A DNA stretch of 64,000 nt, taken from assembly GCF_008704655.1 (NCBI RefSeq), contig NZ_CP023688.1, positions 8,125,001-8,189,000 on the forward strand. Direction: 5' to 3'. The notes beneath the pieces are model-generated. The model made no database searches. It saw nothing but the letters and a program-made list of their open reading frames with translations, and was not told where the DNA came from. The stretch comes from Streptomyces rimosus. GTDB lineage: Bacteria > Actinomycetota > Actinomycetes > Streptomycetales > Streptomycetaceae. Below are positions 39,391 through 48,687 of this stretch, one piece after another (position 1 is the first letter of the stretch; every line of letters begins with the position of its first letter). Position numbers and translations under genes: made by a program.

Positions 39391-39864
39391 TCACCCAGCG
39401 AAACCCCCCATCTTGCGGAAGTCCCAGGACACCACCGCATCCGGAACCAGCCGCAGCCACGCGTGCCGGCCGTCGTGCGGCATTTCTTCCAGCCCGAAGT
39501 ACTTCATGGCGAACAATCGTTCCGGCTTGCCCAGTTCCGGGCAGGCGCCGCCCGTCCGCGGCACCTCGCCGACGATCTCCGCGCGGCCGCGCAGCTCCGC
39601 CCCGCGCAGCTCCCCGTAGTCGTGCCCGTCGTCGACGGCCACCGCGATCCGGGGGTCCTTGCGCAGCTGCGCCCACCGCTTGCTCCGGGTGACCGAGTAC
39701 AGCCAGAGCGCCGTGCCGTCCCAGACGAACCACAGGGGGCCGATGTGCGGCGTACCGTCCTCGCTCACCGTGGCCACCCGGCAGGTGCGCTGCTCCGCCA
39801 GGAAGGCGTCCAGTTCCCGCGGCGTCATCATGACGCGGCGTCCGCGCCGCTGTGTGCCGGTCAT
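39391..39864 (-). CDS. PPOX-class flavin/F420-dependent protein
   Basis: 157-residue split-barrel protein: LAEQRTCRVATVSEDGTPHI, GPLWFVWDGTALWLYSVTRS, KRWAQLRKDPRIAVAVDDGH, and a C-terminal EEMPHDGRHAWLRLVPDAVV. The pattern fits the F420 or FMN-binding PPOX group of Actinobacteria. The start is the minus-strand ATG at 39864. It stands alone and its substrate is unknown. Confidence 0.84.
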   Translation of the reverse strand: MTGTQRRGRRVMMTPRELDAFLAEQRTCRVATVSEDGTPHIGPLWFVWDGTALWLYSVTRSKRWAQLRKDPRIAVAVDDGHDYGELRGAELRGRAEIVGEVPRTGGACPELGKPERLFAMKYFGLEEMPHDGRHAWLRLVPDAVVSWDFRKMGGFAG

Positions 39865-40020
39865 CCGTCGACCACCTCCGCTGTGCGGCGGCCGGGCGCG
39901 GCCCGCACCGGCCTGTCCGCGTGTCGGGAAGCATGCTGGGGTGTCTTCCTTACGGACGCAATGGCGGCTACGCTCGCGCGGCCCACGGGCGTACGACCAC
40001 TCACCAGGAGGGCCGATCCG

Positions 40021-40677
40021 ATGCCATCAGGCGCGCGCCTCTTCGAGCTGACCGATCCGGCGACGACGGCGCTGCTCACGGTCGAGTGCCAGCGCGGGGT
40101 CGTCGGACCGGACAGCGCGCTGCCGGAACTCGCCGACGCGGCCCGCACGTCGGGTGCCCTGGGCCGGGTGGCCCGGCTGGCCGCCGCCGCGCACGACGCG
40201 GGCGTGCAGGTCCTGCACGCCGTCGCCGAGCGCCGCCCCGACGGCCGGGGCGCCAACCGCAACGCGCGCCTGTTCGCCGCCGCCGAGCGCCTGCCCGTAC
40301 AGCAGCTCGCCGGTACGACCGCGGTACGGATCGCCGACCCGGTGCCCGTCTCCGAGGACGACCTGATCGTCCGCAGGCTGCACGGCCTGTCACCGATCGC
40401 CGGTACGGGCGTGGACCCGCTGCTGCGCAACCTCGGCTGCCGGACGCTCGTGATCGTCGGGGTGTCGGCGAACGTGGCGGTCCCCAACGCCGTCTTCGAC
40501 GCGGTCAACCTCGGCTATACGGCGGTGGTGCCCGCCGACGCCATCGCCGGCGTACCGGCCGACTACACCGCGGCGATGGTCCGGCACACCCTCGCGCTCG
40601 TCGCCACGGTGACGACCACCGAAGAGCTGCTCACCTGCTGGAAGCGCCCGCGCCGGACCCGGCCCGCCGCCGGGTGA
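40021..40677 (+). CDS. Isochorismatase-like protein without catalytic Cys
   Basis: 218-residue isochorismatase-fold protein. The N-terminal LLTVECQRGVVG has E22 where cysteine hydrolases have Asp, and the segment VSANVAVPNAVFDAVN has A153 where the nucleophilic Cys would be. It cannot be a Cys hydrolase of the usual type, so it may be an isochorismatase-like non-Cys enzyme, a pseudoenzyme, or a small-molecule binder. The ATG start has AGGAGGG 11 bases before it. I recall a related Streptomyces group with the same changes. Confidence 0.8.
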   Translation: MPSGARLFELTDPATTALLTVECQRGVVGPDSALPELADAARTSGALGRVARLAAAAHDAGVQVLHAVAERRPDGRGANRNARLFAAAERLPVQQLAGTTAVRIADPVPVSEDDLIVRRLHGLSPIAGTGVDPLLRNLGCRTLVIVGVSANVAVPNAVFDAVNLGYTAVVPADAIAGVPADYTAAMVRHTLALVATVTTTEELLTCWKRPRRTRPAAG

Positions 40678-40708
40678 ACCGCCCGGCCGCCGCCGACGGG
40701 CGGCCCCG

Positions 40709-41224
40709 TCAGCCCAGCTTGATCGCTCCACCCTCCACGCTCACCTTGGCCGCGGGCAGCCCCTGCGTGGCGGGACCATGGCGGACGCTGCCGTCGTCGA
40801 TGGCGTACTTGCTGCCGTGGCACGGGCAGTTGATCGTGCCGCCCGCCACCTCGTTCACCAGGCACCCCTGATGCCGGCACACCGCCGAGAACGCCTTGAA
40901 CTCGCCCGCGGCGGGCTGCGTCACCACGACCTTGCGGTCCTTGAAGACCTTGCCGCCGCCCTCGGGGATGTCCGCGGTCTTCGCCAGCGCATCCCCGGCC
41001 GCGCCGCCGCCCTTCGACGCGCCGCTGTCCCCGGCCCCGTCACCCCCGGCCGCCGCCGACGACGACGGCCCGGACGGTGCGGACGACGCGCTGTCGCCGT
41101 ACCCTTCCGAGCCGTTCCCGCACGCCGCGAGCGCGGCGGCCAGCCCCGCCGCGCCGGCCGCCGCGACGACCGTACGGCGTCCTGTTCCCGCGCCCGTCCG
41201 CGCTGACGCTGCCTGCTGGGTCAT
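40709..41224 (-). CDS. Rieske [2Fe-2S] lipoprotein, Tat-exported
   Basis: 171-residue exported Rieske protein. The N-terminus has an RR signal (TGRRTVVAAAGAAGLAAA) and a lipobox (ALAAC) for Tat export and lipid anchoring; a Ser/Ala/Gly-rich linker follows; the Rieske domain has CRHQGC and CPCHGS, supplying two Cys and two His. Such proteins carry electrons outside the membrane, but the partner is not in the window. The stretch after the linker begins ILPEGGGKVFKDRKVVVTQP-like (DIPEGGGKVFKDRKVVVTQP). Confidence 0.9.
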   Translation of the reverse strand: MTQQAASARTGAGTGRRTVVAAAGAAGLAAALAACGNGSEGYGDSASSAPSGPSSSAAAGGDGAGDSGASKGGGAAGDALAKTADIPEGGGKVFKDRKVVVTQPAAGEFKAFSAVCRHQGCLVNEVAGGTINCPCHGSKYAIDDGSVRHGPATQGLPAAKVSVEGGAIKLG

Positions 41225-41449
41225 GATGTGCCTCCGGCTCTCGGTGCCTGTTCCAGGCCCGTGGGCGCCGCGTCCGTCCCGTGAGCGGTGCGCGCCACGT
41301 GGTCCGTGCGTCCCATGGGCGTTGTGGAAGTTCCATACGGATACGGAGCCACGGCCGTTCAGTTCCCGCCGCGCGCCGGGCAGAAGACCAATCCCCGCTT
41401 AGCGCGCCACGCAGCGGATAAAACCCCGCCCGGCACGTCGCGCAGCAGA

Positions 41450-43642
41450 TCACACCTTGCCCAGCGCCTCCAGCAGGAAGTCGCGTTCGAAGCGGAGCAG
41501 GTTCTCGCGGACCGCCGGGTCGCCCACCGAGTGGCCGGCCCCCGGCAGCGGCAGCACGCTGTGCCGCTTGCCGGCGGCCAGCAGTTCCGCGGAGAAGCGC
41601 AGGGTGTGCGCGGGTGCCACGTTGTCGTCCGACAGCCCTTGGACGAGGAGCAGCGGACGGCGCAGCAGGTGGCCCGAACCCACCAGGGAGGAGCGCGTGT
41701 AGTGGTCCGGTGCCTCCTGGGGATGGCCGAGGTAACGCTCCTTCCAGTGGGTGTCGTACAGCCGCTGGTCCGTGGGCGCGGCGCCGGCGACCGCCGCGTG
41801 GAAGACGTCGGGGCGGTGCAGGACCGCGGCGGCGGACAGGAAGCCGCCGAACGACCAGCCGCGGATCGCCACCCGCGTCAGGTCCAGGCACGGGAAGCGC
41901 GCGGCGGCCGCGTGCAGCGCGTCGACCTGGTCCTCCAGTACGGGCGTGAGCTGGTCGCCATGGACGGTCTTCTCCCAGGCGGGCCCCCGGCCCGGGGTGC
42001 CGCGCCCGTCCGCGAGCAGTACGGCGAAGCCTTCCTCGGCGAACCACTGCGCCACACAGACGAACCACTCGCGCGCCTGTATGGCGACCTGGATGCTCGG
42101 CCCTCCGTACGGGCAGAGCAGTACGGGCAGCTTGCCGCCCGCGTCGCGGTCGTACCAGGACGGCAGGTACAGCGCGCCGCGCAACTCCCTCTCCCCGAGG
42201 ACGAGGTGTACCGGACGTGGAGTGACGACCGGATCTTCGCCGAGCGAGGCGATGCTTCCGGAGCGGGCGTCCTGCCCGCGCTTGTGAACGTCGGTCACCG
42301 GCCCGTCCGGTGTGAGCCCGGTCAACACCACCGTGCCGCCCCCGACCACGGCCGTGAACACCCCCGGCTGCCCGCTCAGCCTGCGCAGGCCGTCCTCCGG
42401 CCCCCACCGCCACACGTGGGTCGTCGTCGGCTCCTCACTGGCGGTGAACCACACTTCCTCGCCCACCACGGCGACGACCTCGCGCACCTGTAGTCCGGGC
42501 GGCGTGACGGTACTGCCGCCCACCCTCAGGTGCCGCGTCCCGGCTGTGTCCTCGGGCAGGACCAGCGCTCCCGAAGCCGTACGGGCCGGAGTCCCGGGCA
42601 CGATCTCGACCCAGGCGGCGTCGGTGCGCTCGTGCAGGACCTCGGTCGCGCCGGTGGCCTCGTCGACCGCCAGTGTGCGCAGCGTGCGCTGGTCCCGGCT
42701 CTGTACGCCGACGAGCGGCCCGTGCCCGTCCCAGGCCGCACTGACCAGGTACTCGTATGCGTCCCGGTCCCCGCCCACCTCGACACGCGGCGCCTCGGAG
42801 CCGTCCACCGGCACGATGTGGAGCGACACGTCCGCGTTGGCCGTCCCCGCCGAGGGGTACGGAACGGCGCGCGGCGCCTGCTCCGGGTGCGCCGGGTCGC
42901 TGATGTAGCGCCGCGCCACATGGGAGGTGTCGACCCTGGCCACCAGGATGCGGCGGCTGTCGGGCGCCCACCAGTAGCCGCGCGTACGGCCCATCGACTC
43001 GCTCGCGACGTACTCGGGCAGTCCGTACGCGACGTCCGGGCCTTCCGGGGCGGCCAGTTGCCGGTCCTTCCCGTCCTCCAGGCCGACGATGTGCAGCGCG
43101 CCCCCGGTCACGTACGCGACGTACCGCCCGTCCGGAGAGGGCCGGGGATCGACGGCGGGTCCGGCGGCCGGTACGGGGAAGGGGGCGCCCCCGTCCGTAC
43201 GGACCGCCCACAGCGCGCCGGACAGCGCGAAGGCCACCACACGCGCCGCCGCGTCGGTCGCGTACGCCACCACGCCGGTGGCATGCTCACGCGCCCGCTC
43301 CCGGCGGGCCCGCTCCGCCTCGGGCAGCCGGCCCTCGGAATCCGGCTCCCCTCCCAGCGACGCCGGGTCGACGATCACCCGCTCCGCCCCGTCCTCGTAC
43401 AGCCACAACCGGCTCACGGGATCGCTGCCGCCGCCGGTACGGGTGAACAGCACCCGGCGCCCGTCCGGAGAGACGCCGAACCGGCGCGGCACCCCGAGGG
43501 AGAAGCGCTGGGTCAGCGCGAACTGGCGGGGAAACGCGGAGGTTTCTGAAGCGGCTTGGGCAGATGCGGAATGGTCTGAAGTGGCCTCGGAAGAAGCGGA
43601 AGCGGTTCTGGACAATCCGGAAGAGTCATCAACAGCCGTCAT
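41450..43642 (-). CDS. S9-family prolyl oligopeptidase-type peptidase
   Basis: 730-residue serine peptidase of the DPP IV/acylaminoacyl group. The N-terminal part (about 60-470) is a beta-propeller, and the C-terminal alpha/beta-hydrolase domain has the nucleophile in IRGWSFGGFLSA (Ser near 596), the acid in QGLSDDNVAPAHT and the His in PGAGHSVGD. No signal peptide, so it is cytoplasmic. It cuts short peptides, often after Pro. Its promoter lies in the 277 bases to its right. The start ATG begins TAVDDSSGLSRTASASSEA. Confidence 0.9.
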   Translation of the reverse strand: MTAVDDSSGLSRTASASSEATSDHSASAQAASETSAFPRQFALTQRFSLGVPRRFGVSPDGRRVLFTRTGGGSDPVSRLWLYEDGAERVIVDPASLGGEPDSEGRLPEAERARRERAREHATGVVAYATDAAARVVAFALSGALWAVRTDGGAPFPVPAAGPAVDPRPSPDGRYVAYVTGGALHIVGLEDGKDRQLAAPEGPDVAYGLPEYVASESMGRTRGYWWAPDSRRILVARVDTSHVARRYISDPAHPEQAPRAVPYPSAGTANADVSLHIVPVDGSEAPRVEVGGDRDAYEYLVSAAWDGHGPLVGVQSRDQRTLRTLAVDEATGATEVLHERTDAAWVEIVPGTPARTASGALVLPEDTAGTRHLRVGGSTVTPPGLQVREVVAVVGEEVWFTASEEPTTTHVWRWGPEDGLRRLSGQPGVFTAVVGGGTVVLTGLTPDGPVTDVHKRGQDARSGSIASLGEDPVVTPRPVHLVLGERELRGALYLPSWYDRDAGGKLPVLLCPYGGPSIQVAIQAREWFVCVAQWFAEEGFAVLLADGRGTPGRGPAWEKTVHGDQLTPVLEDQVDALHAAAARFPCLDLTRVAIRGWSFGGFLSAAAVLHRPDVFHAAVAGAAPTDQRLYDTHWKERYLGHPQEAPDHYTRSSLVGSGHLLRRPLLLVQGLSDDNVAPAHTLRFSAELLAAGKRHSVLPLPGAGHSVGDPAVRENLLRFERDFLLEALGKV

Positions 43643-43750
43643 GACGGGACTCTTTCATTCCGCCCGTCCCGGCTTCCACCGCTTTCGCCGCCCGGCCGCC
43701 GGCGGCGGAAACCGTGGGCCGGCCGCGGCATGCGCAGGCCGTACGGCACG

Positions 43751-43787
43751 ACGAAGCCCCGCGGACGGGGGAACCGCGGGGCTTCGT
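43751..43787. terminator. Strong hairpin terminator
   Basis: Perfect 14-bp stem ACGAAGCCCCGCGG / CCGCGGGGCTTCGT around a 9-base loop. It lies 133 bases beyond the stop of the minus-strand gene at 43920 and upstream of the S9 peptidase start, so it isolates the two. The rest of the 277-base gap holds the S9 promoter and a run with TTCAGGTGTTACGCC that I cannot name. Confidence 0.75.
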
Positions 43788-43919
43788 AGGACAAGTGTAC
43801 ATGTATTCAGGTGTTACGCCCTATCGGGCACGATGGGTCCTCTTCCGGGGGCTTGCGGCATGCCGGAGCGACCAGAGCCGCAGCGGGGCAGAGTCGGAGC
43901 GGGTCAAAGCCGGAGCGGG

Positions 43920-44354
43920 TCAGAACAGACCCGGCAGGAACCCTCCGCGCGCGGTGCCCGAGCCCAGCAGGTGAGGCCAGTCGAGTACCTCGGGAAGGGC
44001 GTCGAGGGACAGGACCACCGCGCCACCGGCCGCTTCGACGTCGGTGCACCAGGCGGCCATCTCACCGGGCCCGTCTGTCCCGCCGGTCCCACCGGCCGCG
44101 CCGTCACCGCCTCCGCTCCCGCCGTCTCCGTCGATCACCGGCGCGACGAAGGCGGGAATCATGATCCCGGCCTCACCGGGCCCGTCCACGACGCACAGGG
44201 TGAGTTTGGGGAGGATGCTCCAGCCGTCGCACCGGGGCACCGCTCCGTCGGGCGCGGTCAGGACCGGCAGGGCGTCGTGCACGGGAGCTTCGGACAACAG
44301 GAGTACGGGAGTGGCACCCCGTATGAACAGGGTCTTCTCCGGGTCGAGCAGCAT
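43920..44354 (-). CDS. Conserved hypothetical protein (possibly DUF6213)
   Basis: 144-residue protein starting LLDPEKTLFIRGATPVLLLS and ending LLGSGTARGGFLPGLF; a Gly-rich low-complexity stretch (about 78-97) splits it. The start and end regions look like a small Streptomyces family remembered as DUF6213, but I am not sure. No motif suggests activity. The central GlyGlyThr region is likely lineage-specific. It is convergent with nothing nearby and divergent from the secreted repeat protein gene. Confidence 0.55.
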   Translation of the reverse strand: MLLDPEKTLFIRGATPVLLLSEAPVHDALPVLTAPDGAVPRCDGWSILPKLTLCVVDGPGEAGIMIPAFVAPVIDGDGGSGGGDGAAGGTGGTDGPGEMAAWCTDVEAAGGAVVLSLDALPEVLDWPHLLGSGTARGGFLPGLF

Positions 44355-44542
44355 GGGGCCACTCTCTCAGGCCCGCCGGACCGACGGTGCGCCAGGGCGG
44401 GAAACCGCGGCACGGCCCCCGCCCATGGCCGCTCGTACGGTCACTGCGCCGTCATCGCGACGTAAGCGCCCGTTGCCAGGCTGAGGCGCAGCGCAGTGCT
44501 CACCAGCTGCAGCGCATGCTCACCAGCCAAGGAGATGCTCGT

Positions 44543-45625
44543 ATGCGATCCAGACGCGTAGCGGTCACGGCGGCCCTGACGGTGGCGATGTCCGCCGCAC
44601 TGCTGTCGCCCATGGCCCACGCCGCCCCGGCGGCCCGGTCGACGACGGTGGCGGCGTGCTCCTGGAGCCCCGAACTGCTCACGGTGCCCGCGCGCTACAC
44701 CGGAGGCGGGCAGATCACCGCCGCCGACAGCCAGGGCGGATACGCCGGTACGGGCGCCATCACCTATTCGTGGGGCACCACCACCCGCGAGGTGCTGCGC
44801 TGGGAGGGCGGCCAGGCCACCGAATTCGCCCGCCCGAAGGGCCTGGCCCAGCCGACGGTGACGGGCGTCAACCGCGACGGCACCGTGGTGGGCGACGTGA
44901 ACGCCGAGGACTCGGAGCGGCATGCCTTCCGCACCCGCGACGGCAAACTGGAGAGGCTGCCCGAGCCGGCGGGCACCACGGCGTCCTGGGCGACCGGGAT
45001 CAACGACGTCGGCGACATCGTCGGCCACGTCGCCGTGCTCGCCCGGCAGGGCATCGACAGCTACTACGTGCACACCGCGGTGCTGTGGCCCGCGAACGCG
45101 CCCGGAACCGTCGTCAAGCTGTCGGGCGGCCTGCCGGGCACCGGCCAGACCAAGGCGACCGGCATCGACCAGGACGGCACCGTACTGGTGGAACACATGA
45201 AGACCAGGACCGACGCGTTCGATCCCGCGGCCCTCTACCTGTGGCGCGAGGGCGGCGCGCGCAAGCTGAGCCTGCCTTCCGGTACGGCGGTGGTGCACGG
45301 CAACGGCATCTCCAACGGCCGGGTGGCGGGCGTGACCCAGCCCTCGTCGGACGCGGACGGCCAGGGCGTCCTGTGGGACCGCGACGGCACCCCGCTGCGC
45401 CCCGAGCACAGCGCGAGCGTCAACTCCGTGAACAGCTCCGGCCAGTCCGTCGGCTGGACCACTGGCGGTGGCGGCGACGCCGTATGGCAGCTCGATCGCC
45501 GTACCGCCACCCTGCCGGGCGCCCTCGGGCTGAGTGCCTCGGCGGACGACGGCGCACTCGCCGGCTGGAGCCGCCCCGACGGCGGGAACGGCCACAACCA
45601 GCCGACGGTGTGGCGCTGCCGCTGA
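44543..45625 (+). CDS. Secreted HAF-repeat-type beta-propeller protein
   Basis: 360-residue exported protein. A signal peptide (MRSRRVAVTAALTVAMSAALL, cleaved after MAHA) precedes repeats of about 45-50 residues with the G-x-N-x2-G-x-V-x-G pattern: GVNRDGTVVGDVN, GINDVGDIVGHVA, GIDQDGTVLVEHM, GISNGRVAGVTQ, SVNSSGQSVGW. These are HAF-like repeats that make a propeller in exported proteins of unknown role. AAGGAG lies 8 bases before ATG 44543. The C-terminal WRCR pairs with C39 as a possible disulfide. Confidence 0.8.
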   Translation: MRSRRVAVTAALTVAMSAALLSPMAHAAPAARSTTVAACSWSPELLTVPARYTGGGQITAADSQGGYAGTGAITYSWGTTTREVLRWEGGQATEFARPKGLAQPTVTGVNRDGTVVGDVNAEDSERHAFRTRDGKLERLPEPAGTTASWATGINDVGDIVGHVAVLARQGIDSYYVHTAVLWPANAPGTVVKLSGGLPGTGQTKATGIDQDGTVLVEHMKTRTDAFDPAALYLWREGGARKLSLPSGTAVVHGNGISNGRVAGVTQPSSDADGQGVLWDRDGTPLRPEHSASVNSVNSSGQSVGWTTGGGGDAVWQLDRRTATLPGALGLSASADDGALAGWSRPDGGNGHNQPTVWRCR

Positions 45626-45850
45626 CGCCGTGGGCCGCTGTGCGGCTTCTCCGTGAGCTGTGGCCCCTGAAATCCCCGGAATTCCGCGCTTGCACCGGGG
45701 ACAGGGGCCACCCGAAGCGCCAGGGGCAGGCTTCGGCGTACGGGCTCGCTTGCACACCGCTGCCGCTCTCGATCCTCGCTGCCGCGGGGTTCTCATACGG
45801 AGCGCACGCTCCCGTAGCGCCGGCCACGGAATAGCGGACGACGCCCCGGC

Positions 45851-46483
45851 TTACCCCACCGCCGCCGTCCGAACCCCCCATGCGACGAGCACAGCTCCCG
45901 CCAGACGACTCATCCGACGTCGGAACCGGGGCGTGTCGATCGCCGTACGCGCGGCCGCCACCACGGTCGTCCAGAACAGCAGCCACACGAGTACGACGGC
46001 GATATGCGCGAGGGCAAGGGCCGCGACCTGCGGTGCGATCGGGCGGCCGGGCGTGAGGAATTGCGGTACCAGGGTGAGATACACCGACGCGGCCTTCGGA
46101 TTGAGAACGTTCGACCACAAACCCTGCGCGAAACCCCCGAGCCGGGCCCACGGCAAACACCACCGCGTCCGCCGCCGTATCCCGGTTTCGGCCTCTCGGC
46201 CCGCCGCACGCCACATGGTCACGCCCAGCCAGACGAGATAGCCGCCGCCCAGGAGTTTCACCACCGTCAACGCCTGTGCCGACGACATCACCAGTGCTGA
46301 CAACCCGACCGCGGCACATGCCGCGTGCACCAGGAACCCACCCGCCGGGCCGAGCGTGACGAGCGCACCGTCCGCCCGCGACCCGGCGATCACCTGCTGC
46401 GTGACCAGGGTGAGGCTGGTGCCGGGAATCAGTGTGAGGGGGATGACCGTGGCCACGAAGCCGAGTACCTGATGCCACTGCAC
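45851..46483 (-). CDS. LysE-family amino-acid exporter
   Basis: 210-residue membrane protein with six hydrophobic segments. The N-terminus FVATVIPLTLIPGTSLTLVT and the middle GLWSNVLNPKAASVYLTLVP, with its Asn-Pro-Lys, match the LysE/RhtB family. It exports amino acids or homoserine lactone-like compounds. The GTG start is assumed; no clear ribosome site is seen. No regulator is adjacent: the gene downstream is the secreted repeat protein on the other strand. Confidence 0.85.
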   Translation of the reverse strand: MQWHQVLGFVATVIPLTLIPGTSLTLVTQQVIAGSRADGALVTLGPAGGFLVHAACAAVGLSALVMSSAQALTVVKLLGGGYLVWLGVTMWRAAGREAETGIRRRTRWCLPWARLGGFAQGLWSNVLNPKAASVYLTLVPQFLTPGRPIAPQVAALALAHIAVVLVWLLFWTTVVAAARTAIDTPRFRRRMSRLAGAVLVAWGVRTAAVG

Positions 46484-46619
46484 ACCATCGAGCCTATCGA
46501 GGGCGTGGCTTCCGCATTCGGCTTCTCCCGGCCCGCCGATTCAACGTTCCGACAGCTGCGATGACGTCTCCTGGACCAGCCGACCATTGCCGCCCGGACC
46601 TCAAAGAAACCTCCCCCCC

Positions 46620-47834
46620 TCAACCCTGCCGATACCCCGTCAGAAACCGCCCGATCCTACCGATCGCCGATTCCAGTTCATCGGCGTGCGGGAGGGTGAG
46701 GATGCGGAAGTGGTCAGGGGACGGCCAGTTGAAGCCGGTGCCCTGGACGACCTGGATCTTTTCGCGCAGCAGCAGGTCCAGGACGAACCGCTCGTCGTCG
46801 TGGATCTTGTGTACGGCGGGGTCGATGCGCGGGAACGCGTACAGTGCCCCCTTCGGTTTGACGCACGACACGCCCGGGATCTCGTTCAGCTTCTGCCAGG
46901 CCCGGTCGCGCTGCTCGTACAGCCTGCCGCCGGGGGCGGTCAGCTCGCGGATGGAGTTCGGGCTGCCGAGCGCGGCCTGAATGGCGTACTGCGCGGGCGC
47001 GTTGGGGCACAGGCGCATGGAGGCCAGCATGGTCAGCCCCTCCAGGTAGTTCCGCGCGTGCTGCCGCGGGCCGGTGACCACGAGCCAGCCCGAGCGGAAC
47101 CCCGCCACCCGGTATGTCTTGGACAGGCCGCCGAAGGTCAGCACGACCAGGTCCGGGGCCAGGGATGCCGCGGGGAGGTGCTCGGCGTCGTCGTAGACGA
47201 TCTGGTCGTAGATCTCGTCGGCGAAGACCATCAGCTGGTTCCGGCGGGCGAGGTCGAGCATCCCGTCGAGGATCTCGCGCGGGTACACCGCGCCCGTCGG
47301 GTTGTTGGGATTGATGATCACAAGGGCCTTGGTGCGGTCCGTGATCTTCGAGGCCAGGTCGTCGAGGTCCGGGTACCAGTCGGCGGACTCGTCGCACAGG
47401 TAGTGCACGGCGCGCCCGCCGGCGAGCGTGGTCACCGCCGTCCACAGCGGGAAGTCCGGCGCGGGTACGAGGACCTCGTCACCGTCCTCCAGCAGCGCCT
47501 GCACGGCCATGCTGACCAGCTCGGACACGCCGTTGCCCAGGAAGACGTCATCGACCCCGACCTCGGGTAGGCCCTGCGCCTGGCAGCGCTGGGCGACCGC
47601 GCGCCGCGCGGAGAGGATGCCGCGCGAGTCGGTGTACCCGTGGGCCTGCGGCAGCATCCGGATCATGTCCTGGACGATCTCCTCCGGCGCCTCGAACCCG
47701 AACAGGGCGGGGTTGCCCGTGTTCAGGCGCAGCACGCTGTGCCCCGCCTCCTCCAGAGCGTTGGCGTGCTCGATCACCGGTCCGCGGATCTCGTAACAGA
47801 CCTCGCTCAGCTTGCTCGACTGCCGGAATTCCAT
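46620..47834 (-). CDS. PLP-dependent aminotransferase, alanine transaminase (AlaA) type
   Basis: 404-residue fold-type I aminotransferase: NTGNPALFGFEAPEEIVQDM, GNGVSELVSMAVQALLEDGD, VIINPNNPTGAVYPREIL, and the PLP lysine in GGLSKTYRVAGFRSGW. It most resembles AlaA-type glutamate-pyruvate aminotransferases, making alanine. Its promoter faces a perfect dyad (47862-47880) that also serves the divergent HxlR gene, so it is likely the main target of that repressor. Confidence 0.9.
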   Translation of the reverse strand: MEFRQSSKLSEVCYEIRGPVIEHANALEEAGHSVLRLNTGNPALFGFEAPEEIVQDMIRMLPQAHGYTDSRGILSARRAVAQRCQAQGLPEVGVDDVFLGNGVSELVSMAVQALLEDGDEVLVPAPDFPLWTAVTTLAGGRAVHYLCDESADWYPDLDDLASKITDRTKALVIINPNNPTGAVYPREILDGMLDLARRNQLMVFADEIYDQIVYDDAEHLPAASLAPDLVVLTFGGLSKTYRVAGFRSGWLVVTGPRQHARNYLEGLTMLASMRLCPNAPAQYAIQAALGSPNSIRELTAPGGRLYEQRDRAWQKLNEIPGVSCVKPKGALYAFPRIDPAVHKIHDDERFVLDLLLREKIQVVQGTGFNWPSPDHFRILTLPHADELESAIGRIGRFLTGYRQG

Positions 47835-47861
47835 GCGGTGGCCTCCCAGGGCTTCGTTGCG

Positions 47862-47893
47862 TACTTGGTTTTACCAAGTAGGAGCTTGGCAAG
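47862..47893. promoter_or_regulatory. HxlR operator: 8-bp inverted repeat and a second dyad
   Basis: TACTTGGT-TTT-ACCAAGTA is a perfect inverted repeat at 47862-47880. A second dyad CTTG-G-CAAG lies at 47885-47893 in the possible promoter of the HxlR gene (TTGGCA 47886-47891, 16 bases, TAGACT 47908-47913). HxlR proteins bind ACTTGG/CCAAGT-like sites, so this is the likely operator for both genes. Confidence 0.75.
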
Positions 47894-47919
47894 TCCAATG
47901 TCTTCTCTAGACTGCTGCC

Positions 47920-48558
47920 ATGCCTCGCCGCCGAAGCTATGACCACTACTGCGCCGCCGCCCGTGCCCTGGACGCCGTCGGCGACCGGTGGACCCTGCTG
48001 ATCGTCCGGGAACTCCTCGCAGGCCCCCGCCGCTACACCGACCTCCACGCCGACCTGCCCGGCATCAGCACCGATGTCCTGGCCTCCCGCCTGAAGGACA
48101 TGGAGCGCGAGGAACTGGCCGCCCGCCACCGCCTCCCCCCGCCCGCCGCCTCCTACGTGTACGAACTCACACCACGGGGCCGGCAGTTGCAGCCCGTCCT
48201 GGCCGCACTCGCGGAATGGGGCGCACCGGACCTGCCGGACCGCCGCCCCACCGACGCCGTACGCGCCCACTGGCACGCCCTCCCACTCCTCCGGCTGCTC
48301 ACCGAAGCGGCGGGCGGCCTCGCGGGCGTGGTCGACGTGGTGCTCGACTCGGGAACCTTCCACCTGCGTACGGGTGGCGGCTTTCCGCTGTACGGCGACG
48401 GCGCGGCGGAGAAGGCCGATGCGCGGGTCACGTTGCGGTCCGACGCTTGTGAAGCCCTTGTCGGCGGACGGCTCACCTTCGGGGAAGGGCTGAGATCCGG
48501 CCGGATCGAGGTGGAAGGGGAAGGCGAGTTGGCGGAGCGGCTGCGTGCAGCACAGTGA
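47920..48558 (+). CDS. HxlR-family regulator with SCP2-like C-terminus
   Basis: 212-residue protein with a MarR/HxlR winged helix in the first half: ALDAVGDRWTLLIVRELLAG, RYTDLHADLPGISTDVLASR, LTPRGRQLQPVLAALAEWG. The C-terminal half (VVDVVLDSGTFHLRTGGG, GRLTFGEGLRSGRIEVEGEG) resembles a sterol-carrier SCP2-like fold that may bind a ligand, a known actinobacterial combination. ATG 47920 is leaderless, with TAGACT 6 bases upstream. Likely represses itself and the divergent aminotransferase. Confidence 0.86.
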   Translation: MPRRRSYDHYCAAARALDAVGDRWTLLIVRELLAGPRRYTDLHADLPGISTDVLASRLKDMEREELAARHRLPPPAASYVYELTPRGRQLQPVLAALAEWGAPDLPDRRPTDAVRAHWHALPLLRLLTEAAGGLAGVVDVVLDSGTFHLRTGGGFPLYGDGAAEKADARVTLRSDACEALVGGRLTFGEGLRSGRIEVEGEGELAERLRAAQ

Positions 48559-48687
48559 TGATGGCCCGCCCTCCCCGTACAGCGATGCCCTTGTCGCGCG
48601 GCGCTGGCCCCTGCCGCACCGCGATGCCCCCTGCCGTACCGCCAAGACATACGTGCACAAATCTCTCCCATACGCCAGAATCCCGGC

